64,000 bases of DNA. Source: Brevundimonas diminuta 470-4. Lineage in GTDB: Bacteria; Pseudomonadota; Alphaproteobacteria; Caulobacterales; Caulobacteraceae. This document shows, piece after piece, positions 55,972 to 64,000 of the stretch. The DNA lies in the NCBI GenBank assembly GCA_000318405.1, contig KB291725.1, positions 91,108 through 155,107 of the forward strand, given 5' to 3'. The notes beneath the pieces were generated by a model. That model searched no databases, was not told where the DNA came from, and saw only the letters and a list, made by a program, of their open reading frames with translations. The position numbers and the translations under genes were made by a program. Position 1 is the stretch's first letter. Each line of letters opens with the position of its first letter.

Positions 55972-56343
55972 ATGCGCGCTGCCGTATTGATCGCGGTGAT
56001 GCTTGTCGCTCCAGTCAGCGCCAAGGCGTCGGATCGTGGACGGGCTGCTGACGCCATGCAGGCGGCGTTCGGCAATACGGTTGTCTCCCACTATCCTGAC
56101 GGCGATTGGGTCAAACACTGGTTTGATCGCGACGGGGCCTATCGCGCCCTGTTTTCAGACGGGCGCCGTCTGACGGCTCGCTGGGCGCGCGAAGGCGACA
56201 AGATCTGCCTGAACGAGATTCGCCCGCGCATGATCATCTCGCGCTTCTGCACGCCCCTGGTCGACGCTTCGGTGGGCGAGAGCTGGCCCGGACGCGACCC
56301 TCTGGGGCGCCGTGTCCGCAACGAACTGATTGCAGGGCGGTAA
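55972..56343 (+). CDS. small secreted hypothetical protein
   Basis: 123 aa from the ATG at 55972 (AGAAGGA upstream). Signal peptide MRAAVLIAVMLVAPVSAKA. The mature part has a conserved-looking block (TVVSHYPDGDWVKHWFDRDGAYRALFSDGRRLTARWAREGDKICL) with two Cys (KICLNE and SRFCTPL), probably a disulfide. It resembles no named family I know. It lies alone between the helicase promoter and the topA terminator. Confidence 0.7.
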   Translation: MRAAVLIAVMLVAPVSAKASDRGRAADAMQAAFGNTVVSHYPDGDWVKHWFDRDGAYRALFSDGRRLTARWAREGDKICLNEIRPRMIISRFCTPLVDASVGESWPGRDPLGRRVRNELIAGR

Positions 56344-56349
56344 GAAAAA

Positions 56350-56375
56350 CGCCCCCGTTCGCGAGAACGAGGGCG
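56350..56375 (-). terminator. intrinsic terminator of topA
   Basis: CGCCCCCGTTC and GAACGAGGGCG pair (one mismatch) around GCGA, with a run of five Ts on the minus strand after it. It follows the topA stop by eight bases. Confidence 0.75.
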
Positions 56376-56382
56376 CTTCGTC

Positions 56383-59010
56383 TTACTCGGCTTCCGCAGC
56401 CTTCTTGGAGGGAGCCTTCTTCGCGGCCGGTTTCTTGGCCGCAGGCTCCTTCTTCGCCGCGGGCTTTTTCGCAGCGGCCTTCTTGGCGGGCGCCTTCTTC
56501 TTCGGCGCCGCGCCGGCCTTGGCGGCCAGCAGGGGCAGGGCGGCCTCCAACGTCATGTCTTCGGGCGCCGTGCCCTTGGGCAGGGTGGCGTTGATCTTGC
56601 CCGACTTGACGTAGGGGCCGTAGCGCCCGGCCATGACCTGAACGGCCTCGCCCGTTTCCGGGTGGGCGCCCAGTTCCTTCAGCGGCGCGGCGGCCGAGGC
56701 GCGACCCGCACGACCCGCGCGCTTTTCAGCCAGCAGGGCCACGGCGCGGTTCAGGCCGACGTCGAACACTTCCTCGATGTCCGCGACGTTGGCGTAGGTG
56801 CCCGCGTGCGCCACGAAGGGGCCATAGCGGCCCAGGCTGGCGGTGATCATCTTGCCGTCTTCGGGGTGCGGGCCCACGTCGCGCGGCAGGCTGAGCAGAC
56901 GCAAAGCCTTCTCAAGATCCATCGACGTAGGGGTCCAGCCCTTGGGCAGGGACGAGCGCTTGGGCTTTTCCGCATCCGGCGGCGTGGTTTCGACATAGGG
57001 GCCGAAACGGCCGATCTTCAGGTGCACAGGCTGGCCGGTCGCCGGATCGACGCCCAGTTCGCGATCGCCGCTCTCGGCGCCGCCGTCGGCCGCGTCAGGC
57101 GAGGCGACGGGACGGGTGTATTTGCACTCCGGATAGCGCGAGCAGCCGATGAAGGCGCCGAAGCGGCTGGTCTTCAGGCTGAGTTGACCTTCATGGCAGA
57201 CCGGACACTGGCGCGGGTCGGAGCCGTCGCCCTTGTCGGGGAAGATGTGCGGGCCTAACGCCTCGTTCAGGTGATCCAGGATTGCAGTGGTACGCAGTTC
57301 GCCGGCGGCTTGCGTCGCGGCGTGGAAGTCCTGCCAGAAGCGGCGCAGCAGCGTCTTCCAGTCCAGGTCGCCCGCCGACACCTCGTCCAACTGGGTCTCC
57401 AGCGCGGCGGTGAAGTCGTACTCGACCCATTTGGCGAAGAACTGCTCCAGGAAGGCCGTGACCAGCCGTCCCTTGTCTTCTGGGAAGAAGCGGTTCTTGT
57501 CCATGCGGACGTATTCGCGGTCGCGCAGGGTCGTCAGGATCGAGGCGTAGGTCGACGGGCGGCCGATCCCCAGCTCTTCCAGCTTCTTGACCAGGGTGGC
57601 TTCCGAGAAGCGCGGCGGCGGCTCGGTGAAGTGCTGGTCGGTGCGGATCGCCTCGACCTTGGCCTTGGCGCCTTCCTTCAGCGCGGGCAGGCGGCCGCCT
57701 TCATCTTCCTCGTCCTCGGCGCCTTTCTGCTTTTCGTCGCGGCCTTCTTCATAGGCGGCGATGAAGCCGTCAAAGACCACGACCTGGCCGGTGGCCCGCA
57801 GGCCTGTCTGACCGTCGGGCGTCTCGATCTCGACCGTGGTGCGGTCCAGACGCGCCGATTCCATCTGCGAGGCGATCATCCGCTTCCAGATCAGTTCGTA
57901 CAGACGCTGCAGATCGCTATCGAGCCGCAGGGTGTCGGGGCTGCGCAGGATGTTGGTCGGACGGATGGCTTCGTGCGCTTCCTGCGCGTTCTTGGCCTTG
58001 GTCTTGTAGTAGCGCGGCTCGGCCGGGACATAGGCGGGGCCGAAACGCTGGCCGATGGCCTCGCGCGCCTGAGCGATGCCCTCGGGCGTAACATAGACGC
58101 CGTCCGTACGCATATAGGTGATCAGGCCGCCGGTGTCGTCGACGCCCTCATACAGCTTCTGCGCCGCCTGCATGGTGCGCTGGGCGGTGAAGCCCAGCTT
58201 GCGCGCGGCTTCCTGTTGCAGGGTCGAGGTGGTGAAGGGCGGGGCGGGGGACCGCTTGGCCGGCTTCTTCTCCACCGATCTGATGGTGAAGTCGCCGCTG
58301 TGGACGGCTTCGCGCGCGGCCATCGCCATGGCCTCGGACACGATGTCCAGACGCTGGACCCGCTTGCCTTCATGCTTGACCAGGCGGGCGGTGAAGGGCG
58401 GGCTGTCGGCGATCAGATCGGCCTCGATCGACCAGTATTCCTGAGCCTTGAACCGCTCGATCTCCATCTCGCGGTCGACGACGATGCGCAGGGCCACCGA
58501 CTGAACGCGGCCCGCCGAACGGGCGCCCGGCAGCTTGCGCCACAACACCGGCGACAGGTTGAAGCCCACCAGATAGTCCAGCGCCCGGCGCGCCAGATAG
58601 GCGTCCACCAGCTCCATATCGAGCTGGCGCGGGTTGGCCATGGCCTCCAGCACCGCCGACTTGGTGATGGCGTTGAAGGTGACGCGCTGGACGTCCGTGT
58701 CCTTCAGCGCCTTCTTCTTGTTCAGGATCTCCAGAACGTGCCAGCTGATCGCCTCACCCTCGCGGTCGGGGTCGGTCGCCAGGATGACGCGGTCGGCGGC
58801 CTTGGCGGCCTCGGCGATCTCGGACAGGCGCTTGGAGGCCTTGGCGTCCACCTCCCAGTGCATGGCGAAGTCATCGTCAGGCAGCACCGAGCCGTCCTTC
58901 GACGGCAGGTCGCGGACGTGGCCGTAGGAAGCCAGAACCTTATAGTCCGAGCCCAGGTATTTATTGATGGTCTTGGCCTTGGCGGGGCTCTCGACGATGA
59001 CGAGATTCAT
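56383..59010 (-). CDS. topA: DNA topoisomerase I
   Basis: 875 aa. Relaxes negative supercoils. TOPRIM domain (VIVESPAKAKTINKYLG, DPDREGEAISWH), the catalytic Tyr in ITYMRTDGVYVTPEG (about 305-319; the usual YMRTDS Ser is Gly), and PPPRFSEATLVKKLEELGIGRPSTYA. A zinc finger CPVCHEGQL...CSRYPEC precedes three C-terminal repeats (KIGRFGPYVET, SLGRYGPFVAHAG, MAGRYGPYVKSG). The last 45 residues are Lys/Ala/Pro-rich. Flanking gene dprA is on the same strand upstream. Confidence 0.96.
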   Translation of the reverse strand: MNLVIVESPAKAKTINKYLGSDYKVLASYGHVRDLPSKDGSVLPDDDFAMHWEVDAKASKRLSEIAEAAKAADRVILATDPDREGEAISWHVLEILNKKKALKDTDVQRVTFNAITKSAVLEAMANPRQLDMELVDAYLARRALDYLVGFNLSPVLWRKLPGARSAGRVQSVALRIVVDREMEIERFKAQEYWSIEADLIADSPPFTARLVKHEGKRVQRLDIVSEAMAMAAREAVHSGDFTIRSVEKKPAKRSPAPPFTTSTLQQEAARKLGFTAQRTMQAAQKLYEGVDDTGGLITYMRTDGVYVTPEGIAQAREAIGQRFGPAYVPAEPRYYKTKAKNAQEAHEAIRPTNILRSPDTLRLDSDLQRLYELIWKRMIASQMESARLDRTTVEIETPDGQTGLRATGQVVVFDGFIAAYEEGRDEKQKGAEDEEDEGGRLPALKEGAKAKVEAIRTDQHFTEPPPRFSEATLVKKLEELGIGRPSTYASILTTLRDREYVRMDKNRFFPEDKGRLVTAFLEQFFAKWVEYDFTAALETQLDEVSAGDLDWKTLLRRFWQDFHAATQAAGELRTTAILDHLNEALGPHIFPDKGDGSDPRQCPVCHEGQLSLKTSRFGAFIGCSRYPECKYTRPVASPDAADGGAESGDRELGVDPATGQPVHLKIGRFGPYVETTPPDAEKPKRSSLPKGWTPTSMDLEKALRLLSLPRDVGPHPEDGKMITASLGRYGPFVAHAGTYANVADIEEVFDVGLNRAVALLAEKRAGRAGRASAAAPLKELGAHPETGEAVQVMAGRYGPYVKSGKINATLPKGTAPEDMTLEAALPLLAAKAGAAPKKKAPAKKAAAKKPAAKKEPAAKKPAAKKAPSKKAAEAE

Positions 59011-59162
59011 GGCGCTCTATCGGGGAAAAGGGGGCGCGAACGTGGTTGCGGCGCGGCCGGAAGTCAATCGGCGCATTTCAAGTGGGCAACCTTTCCGGGT
59101 AACGCGAGTTTGCAAACCATTGTAAGTTGTGTTCCTCTGAGACGTTCTCGGGAGGGTTGACG

Positions 59163-59348
59163 ATGAGCAAGACAGCACAGCGACGCCGAGAGGCGCCAAG
59201 CCCTGATCTGACGGACTATCCGGTTCGTGAATATGTGGCCGCCATGGCTATGGAGCTTGCGGGAATGGCCCGCTGGGACGGGGATGAAAGGCTGGCCGGC
59301 ATTCTGGAGAATGCGGCGGACATGGCTCGTCGCACCGCCCCGGCCTAG
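59163..59348 (+). CDS. small hypothetical protein
   Basis: 61 aa from the ATG at 59163 with GGGAGGG six bases upstream. It has a basic N-terminus (MSKTAQRRREAP) and a C-terminal helix LTDYPVREYVAAMAMELAGMARWDGDERLAGILENAADMARR. It looks like a cytoplasmic helix-rich protein. The strong ribosome site and its own coding frame support it as a real gene. It overlaps dprA's end by four bases. Confidence 0.55.
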   Translation: MSKTAQRRREAPSPDLTDYPVREYVAAMAMELAGMARWDGDERLAGILENAADMARRTAPA

Positions 59349-60433
59349 GTCGAGGCCATGCCGCCGGGCAGCAAGGTCGCCCGCCCTGCGAGATCAAGCT
59401 CCAGCAGGGCGGCGGCTGTTTCCGCAATCGACAACCTGGCGGCGCGCGCCAGTTCGTCGCGACTGACCGGCGAAGGGGACAGCAGGGCTTCTATCCGATC
59501 CAGCACCTCGTCATCCATCTGTTCCGGTCGCCCGGCGTCGAACGGCGAATCAGCGGGCGGCTCCCTCAGGGTTCGTAGAGAGGCGAAGGCCCGCTCTATG
59601 TCCTCGATCCCCTCGCACAGGATGGCGCCCTGACGCAGCAGTTCGTTCGGCCCTTTGGAGCGCGGATCCAACGGCGAGCCGGGCACGGCGAAGACATCGC
59701 GGCCCTGTTCGCCCGCCAGCCGGGCGGTGATGAGAGAGCCGGACCGGATTTCAGCCTCGACGACAACCACGCCGCGCGACAGGCCCGAGATGATGCGGTT
59801 GCGGCGCGGGAAGTCGCGCGCCTGCGCTCGCGCGCCGACGGGGCTTTCCGAGACGATGCAGCCGCGCTCGGCGATCTGGCGATACAGGTCGGCGTTGTCG
59901 GACGGATAGATGTCGTCCACGCCGCCGCCCAGAACGGCGACCGTGCCGGTATCCAGAGCGCCAAGGTGCGCCGCCGCATCGACGCCGCGGGCCAGACCCG
60001 AGACGACGACGTGGCCTTGTTCGCCCAACTGCTGGGCCAGGCCGCGCGCGATGCGCTGGCCGCCCGCCGAGGCGATACGCGCCCCGACGATGGCCATGCA
60101 AGGCCGCTGCATCAGCGCAGCATCGCCGAGGGTCCACAACAGAGGCGGCGGCGGATCGACGGCGGCGAGGGCCTCGGGATAGGCGGCGTCGCCCCACAGG
60201 ATCAGTTGCGCGCCGAGGCGGGCGCCGGCCTCCAGTTCGGTCTCGACGGTTCCGGGTGCCGGAATGGAATAGCCGGTGCGGCCCCGACTGCGCATCAGAT
60301 CGGGCAGGGCCTCCAGCGCGCGCTCGGCTGAACCGAACCGCTGCAGCAACTGGGAGAAGGCCACGGGGCCGACGCGGTCGGTCCGGGCGAGCCGGAGGCG
60401 GGCGAAACGCTCTGCCTCCGACAGGGGCGTCAC
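59345..60433 (-). CDS. dprA: DNA-processing protein DprA
   Basis: 362 aa. Binds single-stranded DNA during natural transformation and loads RecA. Rossmann-like core: [129 protein letters not shown]. An N-terminal helical SAM-like region (about 1-80) and a C-terminal winged helix (about 300-362) are present. Coupled to plsY by ATGA. Confidence 0.95.
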   Translation of the reverse strand: MTPLSEAERFARLRLARTDRVGPVAFSQLLQRFGSAERALEALPDLMRSRGRTGYSIPAPGTVETELEAGARLGAQLILWGDAAYPEALAAVDPPPPLLWTLGDAALMQRPCMAIVGARIASAGGQRIARGLAQQLGEQGHVVVSGLARGVDAAAHLGALDTGTVAVLGGGVDDIYPSDNADLYRQIAERGCIVSESPVGARAQARDFPRRNRIISGLSRGVVVVEAEIRSGSLITARLAGEQGRDVFAVPGSPLDPRSKGPNELLRQGAILCEGIEDIERAFASLRTLREPPADSPFDAGRPEQMDDEVLDRIEALLSPSPVSRDELARAARLSIAETAAALLELDLAGRATLLPGGMAST

Positions 60434-61068
60434 GCCTTCTTGGCCCCGATCTTGGGTTCGGCGCCCTTCAGCAGGCGGCCGATGTTCTCATGGTGCCGAA
60501 TGAAGATCAGCACGGCGGTGAAGACCGCCATGATGAAGACCGGCTGCGGCGCGGGCAGACCCAGCGCGGGCAGGGGCAGCAGGGCGTAGAGCGGCGTCAG
60601 CGCCGCCGCCACCAGAGCCGACAGCGAGGAATAGCGCAGGGCGAAGGCCATGATCAGCCAGGTCGTCGCCGCCAACAGACCCAGGGGCCAGCACGCGGCC
60701 AGGATAAGACCAAAGAAGGTCGCCACCCCCTTGCCGCCCTTGAACCCCAGCCAGACGGGGAACAGGTGGCCCAGAAAGGCCGCGCCGCCGGCGATGGCGC
60801 CCGCAGCGTCGCTGCCCAGCAGGTGCCGCGCGATCAGCAGGGCGACCGCACCCTTGCCCGCGTCCAGGATCAGGGTGGCGATGGCCAGATCCTTGCGCCC
60901 GGTGCGCAAGACGTTGGTCGCGCCGATATTGCCCGAGCCAATGTTGCGCACGTCGCCCGCGCCCGCCGCGCGGGTCAGGACCACGCCGAACGGAATGGAG
61001 CCCAGCAGGTATCCGCCAATAGCCACAAGCCCGAGCGTAAGGAGCGCCGGCCCCGCCAGATCCTGCAA
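60430..61068 (-). CDS. plsY: acyl-phosphate:glycerol-3-phosphate acyltransferase
   Basis: 212 aa from a TTG with GGAG eight bases upstream. First acylation of glycerol-3-phosphate from acyl-phosphate. Five predicted membrane helices. Family motifs: [13 protein letters not shown], the [21 protein letters not shown] loop, [23 protein letters not shown] and [14 protein letters not shown]. Part of the pyrB-pyrC-plsY-dprA operon; 14 bases after the pyrC stop. Confidence 0.95.
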   Translation of the reverse strand: MQDLAGPALLTLGLVAIGGYLLGSIPFGVVLTRAAGAGDVRNIGSGNIGATNVLRTGRKDLAIATLILDAGKGAVALLIARHLLGSDAAGAIAGGAAFLGHLFPVWLGFKGGKGVATFFGLILAACWPLGLLAATTWLIMAFALRYSSLSALVAAALTPLYALLPLPALGLPAPQPVFIMAVFTAVLIFIRHHENIGRLLKGAEPKIGAKKA

Positions 61069-61082
61069 GTGATTCGCTCCCC

Positions 61083-62381
61083 TTAACGTGCGTCGTGGAC
61101 GATGCGGCCCGAAACGACGGTGAGCAAGACCTTCCCTTGCAGTCGCCGCCCGTCAAAGGGCGAATTCTTCGACTTGGAGCGAAGCGTCGCGGCGTCGATC
61201 ACCACCGGCGCCCCGGCGTCGAACAGCACCAGATCGGCAGGCGACCCTTGCGACAGCTCACCAGCCTCCAGCCCCAGCAGGGCTGCCGGCCCCTGCGTCA
61301 GCGGCCGCAGCACGTCCAGCAGGTCGACGCCGTAATCGTGGTGCAGCGTCAGGGCGGCGGGCAGCAGGGTCTCCAGACCCACGGCGCCCGGCTCAGCCTC
61401 GGCGAAGGGGCGGCGCTTGTTCTCGGCCGGTTCGGGGCAGTGGGCGGAGGTGATGACGTCGATCAGGCCGTCGCGAACCGCCTCGACCAGGGCTTGCCGG
61501 TCGCTCTCGGCGCGCAGGGGCGGGTCCAGCCGGTAGAAGGTGCGGTAGTCGCCGATGTCGATCTCGTTGAAGCACAGATGGTTGATCGAGGCCGAGGCCG
61601 CGACCTCCAGCCCTCGCGCACGGGCGCGGGCCAGCGTCTCCAGCGCGCCCTCGGTCGAGATCTGGTCGATCAGGAAGCGCGCGCCGGTCTGTTCGACCAG
61701 GGCCAGGTCGCGCTCCAGTTGGATGCGTTCGGCGATGGCGGGGGCGCCGGACAGGCCCAGCCGGGTCGCCAGTTCGCCCGAGGTCGCGACCGCGCCCTCC
61801 GACAGCCACGGCTCGGTCGGGCGACACGCGATCAGGGCGTTGAACGAGGCGGCGTAGGACATCACCCGTTGCAGGGTGCGGGTGTTGCGGATCACCCGAT
61901 CGCCGTCGGTGAAATACAGGGCGCCCGCTTCGTGCATCAGGCCGATCTCGGCCATGCGCTCGCCGTCGCGCGATTGCGTGGCCGCGCCCGCCGCGCGGAC
62001 GTGGACCAGATCGAGCGCCGCGCCGCGCCGCTGAATGTGGTCGATCAGGGCCGGGTCGTCGATGGCCGGGTCGGTGTCGGGCTGGACGACGATGGTGGTG
62101 ACGCCGCCTGCCGCCGCCGACAGGCTGGCCGACTTCAGCGTCTCCTTGGGTTCGTTGCCCGGCTCGCCGGTCTTGACCCGAATGTCGATCAGGCCGGGCG
62201 CCAGGCAGCGGCCCTCGGCGTCGATGATCTGCACGCCCTCGGGGCGTTGCGTCGCCTGTCCGTGAATGACCTCGACGATGCGGCCGTCGGCGATCAGGAT
62301 CGCGCCGGGGCCGTCATAGTCGCTGGCGGGATCCAGCAGGCGGGCGTTGATGATGGCGAGGGGTTGCGTCTGGGCGGTCAT
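61083..62381 (-). CDS. pyrC: pseudo-dihydroorotase next to pyrB
   Basis: 432 aa from the ATG at 62381. It has the dihydroorotase/amidohydrolase layout ([79 protein letters not shown]). The HxH zinc ligands after PGLID are Arg68 and Lys70, and the catalytic Asp of the DHAPH motif is Ser, so it should not hydrolyse. In Pseudomonas-type ATCases such a pseudo-dihydroorotase holds PyrB in a complex. It overlaps the pyrB stop by ATGA, fitting a structural partner. Confidence 0.88.
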   Translation of the reverse strand: MTAQTQPLAIINARLLDPASDYDGPGAILIADGRIVEVIHGQATQRPEGVQIIDAEGRCLAPGLIDIRVKTGEPGNEPKETLKSASLSAAAGGVTTIVVQPDTDPAIDDPALIDHIQRRGAALDLVHVRAAGAATQSRDGERMAEIGLMHEAGALYFTDGDRVIRNTRTLQRVMSYAASFNALIACRPTEPWLSEGAVATSGELATRLGLSGAPAIAERIQLERDLALVEQTGARFLIDQISTEGALETLARARARGLEVAASASINHLCFNEIDIGDYRTFYRLDPPLRAESDRQALVEAVRDGLIDVITSAHCPEPAENKRRPFAEAEPGAVGLETLLPAALTLHHDYGVDLLDVLRPLTQGPAALLGLEAGELSQGSPADLVLFDAGAPVVIDAATLRSKSKNSPFDGRRLQGKVLLTVVSGRIVHDAR

Positions 62382-63361
62382 GCGGCGCCTCCCGCGCGGC
62401 GGTGGGCGAGGGCGGCCAGAACGGCCATGCGGGCGGCGACGCCCATCTCGACCTGATCCTGGATCAGGGAGACGCTCAGGTCGTCGGCCACGTCGGAATC
62501 GATTTCGACGCCGCGGTTCATCGGGCCGGGGTGCATGACCTTGGCGTTCGGCGCGGCCCAGGCCAGCTTTTCGCGATCCAGCCCCCAGAAGCGGAAATAC
62601 TCGCGCGTCGAGGGGATCAGGGCGCCCGCCATCCGTTCCAGCTGAAGGCGCAGCATCATCACCACGTCGCAACCGGTCAGCCCCTCCTTCATGTCGTGGA
62701 AGACCTCGCAGCCCCAGCGGTCGGCGTCGCCGGGCACCAGCGTCGGCGGTCCGATCAGCCGCACCCGCGCCCCCATCATCTGCAGCAGGGCGACGTTCGA
62801 GCGCGCCACGCGGCTGTGGGCGATGTCGCCGCAGATGGCGACGCTCAGCCCGCCCACGTCGCCGAAAGCGCGGCGGATGGACAGCAGGTCCAGCAGGGCC
62901 TGCGTCGGGTGCTCATGCCGCCCGTCGCCCGCGTTGACGACCGCGCAGCCGACCTTCTGCGACAGCAGGTCCACCGCGCCGGAAGAAGCGTGGCGCACCA
63001 CCAGAATCTCCGGCTTCATGGCGTTCAGCGTCACAGCGGTGTCGATCAGCGTCTCGCCCTTCTTCACCGAGGAGGAGGCGACCGGCATGGTCACGACGTC
63101 GGCGCCCAGACGCTTGGCCGCGATCTCGAAGGAGGAACTGGTTCGCGTCGAATTCTCGAAGAACAGGTTCACGACCGTCTGGCCGCGCATCAGGTCCACG
63201 CCCTTGGCTGACTGCCTGTTGAAGTCGACGAAGGCGTCGGCCAGGTCCAGCAAGGCCAAGGCGGCCGGCGGATGGAGGTCTCCGGCGGCGAGGAAGTGGT
63301 CGCGAGGAAACGGCGTCAGCCGTTCCTTGATGAGATCGGTGACAGGCGCTGCGTGGGTCAT
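62378..63361 (-). CDS. pyrB: aspartate carbamoyltransferase catalytic subunit
   Basis: 327 aa from the ATG at 63361. First committed step of pyrimidine synthesis. [23 protein letters not shown] (carbamoyl-phosphate site), [10 protein letters not shown] (HPTQ), [24 protein letters not shown] and [12 protein letters not shown] (HPGP). No pyrI regulatory subunit is here; the inactive PyrC-like neighbour is the likely partner, as in Pseudomonas-type ATCase. Starts 23 bases after the AEC gene ends. Confidence 0.96.
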   Translation of the reverse strand: MTHAAPVTDLIKERLTPFPRDHFLAAGDLHPPAALALLDLADAFVDFNRQSAKGVDLMRGQTVVNLFFENSTRTSSSFEIAAKRLGADVVTMPVASSSVKKGETLIDTAVTLNAMKPEILVVRHASSGAVDLLSQKVGCAVVNAGDGRHEHPTQALLDLLSIRRAFGDVGGLSVAICGDIAHSRVARSNVALLQMMGARVRLIGPPTLVPGDADRWGCEVFHDMKEGLTGCDVVMMLRLQLERMAGALIPSTREYFRFWGLDREKLAWAAPNAKVMHPGPMNRGVEIDSDVADDLSVSLIQDQVEMGVAARMAVLAALAHRRAGGAA

Positions 63362-63384
63362 TGAGACGCCGCTATAGGCGGGAC

Positions 63385-64000
63385 TCAGGCCAGATGGAAT
63401 AGCAGCAGGGCCGCAGGGATGCCGATGACCGAGAATACCGTCGTCGCCGCGATGATCCCGGCCATCAGCGGCGCGTCGCCGCCCATCTGTCGCGCCAGCA
63501 CATAGGCCGAGGCGGCGCCGGGCGCGGCTCCGCACAGCAGGGCGATCCCCTGCGCCAGTTCATCGCCGCCATAGAGACGCGCCAGCTGCCACATGGCCAG
63601 CGGCGTCACGATCATCTTGACCACCACCACGGCGCCTACCGTGACGCGGGTGCGGGCCAGTTCGCGGAAGCTGAGGCCTGCGCCCGCCACGATCAGGCCC
63701 AGCGGCAGGGCGGCCGATCCCAGCAGTTGCAGCGTCTCGGCTACGCCGGGCGGCTGCGGCGCGCCCGAAAAGTTCAGCGCCAGCCCCAGCAGACAGGCCA
63801 GCAGGATGGGGTTCGGACATCATCGCCCGGAACAGGGCCTTGGGCGAGGCGCCGCGCTGGTCCGCGCCCCATTTAGCCAGGACGACGACGCTTAGAATGT
63901 TGCTGACCGGGATCATGGCGGCGATGACCACGGCGGCGAGGCCCACGCCTTCAGGCCCGAATGTCGCCTGCACGACCGGCAGGAAGACGAAGCTGTTCCA
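63385..64000 (-). pseudogene. AEC family permease, frameshifted and cut by the window end
   Basis: The 5' part is outside the window. Translation shows NSFVFLPVVQATFGPEG and AAMIPVSNILSVVVLAKWG, then ALFRAMMS, after which the frame breaks. Reading resumes in another frame as NPILLACLLGLALNFSGAPQ through to LGLIVAGAGLSFRELARTRV and the C-terminus, LLLFHLA. One extra base (a C on the plus strand near 63814) separates the two, so the gene is broken or the base is a sequencing error. The family transports auxin-like or dicarboxylic acids; the substrate here is unknown. Confidence 0.75.

Overview
The window is a compact, high-GC bacterial chromosome segment with no gene-free stretch above 300 bases. 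Gene content and order point to an alphaproteobacterium of the Caulobacterales, most likely Brevundimonas or a close relative. The signs are a suf operon led by an IscR-type Rrf2 regulator with two cysteine desulfurases, an alphaproteobacterial prfB with its programmed frameshift, a bactofilin, a pyrB-linked pseudo-dihydroorotase, many TTG/GTG starts and many one- or four-base ATGA/GTGA/TGATG overlaps. The genus is inferred from gene content, not from a marker-gene comparison.

Layout. 1-9.0 kb: a Tat-exported S9 peptidase (cut by the window edge), a trypsin-like protease, an acyl-CoA dehydrogenase, a tRNA threonylcarbamoyl-AMP synthase, a patatin phospholipase, 3-hydroxybutyrate dehydrogenase, YaaA and an FAD-linked 2-hydroxyacid dehydrogenase. 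9-13.7 kb: a Nudix hydrolase, an SPFH/NfeD pair, RNase HI and the complete tatABC operon. 13.7-18.5 kb: nitrogen control (glnB-glnA), NAD(P)HX dehydratase, tRNA-Leu(UAG) and an amino-acid permease. 18.6-25.5 kb: HrpB helicase, an MFS transporter, two coupled RNA-methyltransferase-type genes and a family 2 glycosyltransferase. 25.6-28.8 kb: a four-gene operon of a TetR regulator and a complete metal-chelate ABC importer. 28.8-36.1 kb: lytic transglycosylase, dapA-smpB, a class A penicillin-binding protein and prfB. 36.1-42.8 kb: bactofilin, peroxiredoxin, a GIY-YIG nuclease bracketed by inverted palindromic repeats, tyrS with a putative tyrosine leader peptide, anmK, an EamA exporter, a DUF6624 protein and an unusual alpha/beta hydrolase. 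42.8-52.3 kb: iscR-cysteine desulfurase-sufBCDS-sufT-sufA running directly into metNIQ. 52.3-64 kb: plsC, a diguanylate cyclase, an RhlE-type helicase, topA, dprA, plsY, a pseudo-pyrC, pyrB and a frameshifted AEC permease cut by the window end.

Most of the window is housekeeping. No prophage, insertion sequence or CRISPR array was seen. The most interesting signal is upstream of tyrS on the minus strand. A 16-codon ORF reading [16 protein letters not shown], with four Tyr codons, begins right where a good promoter would start transcription, and competing GC-rich stems follow it. This is the layout expected of a tyrosine-responsive attenuator. Other points worth a second look are the GIY-YIG gene inside inverted palindromes (one repeat encodes its C-terminus), the suf-metNIQ fusion, a hydrolase whose nucleophile Ser is Gln, and the pseudo-dihydroorotase without its zinc ligands.
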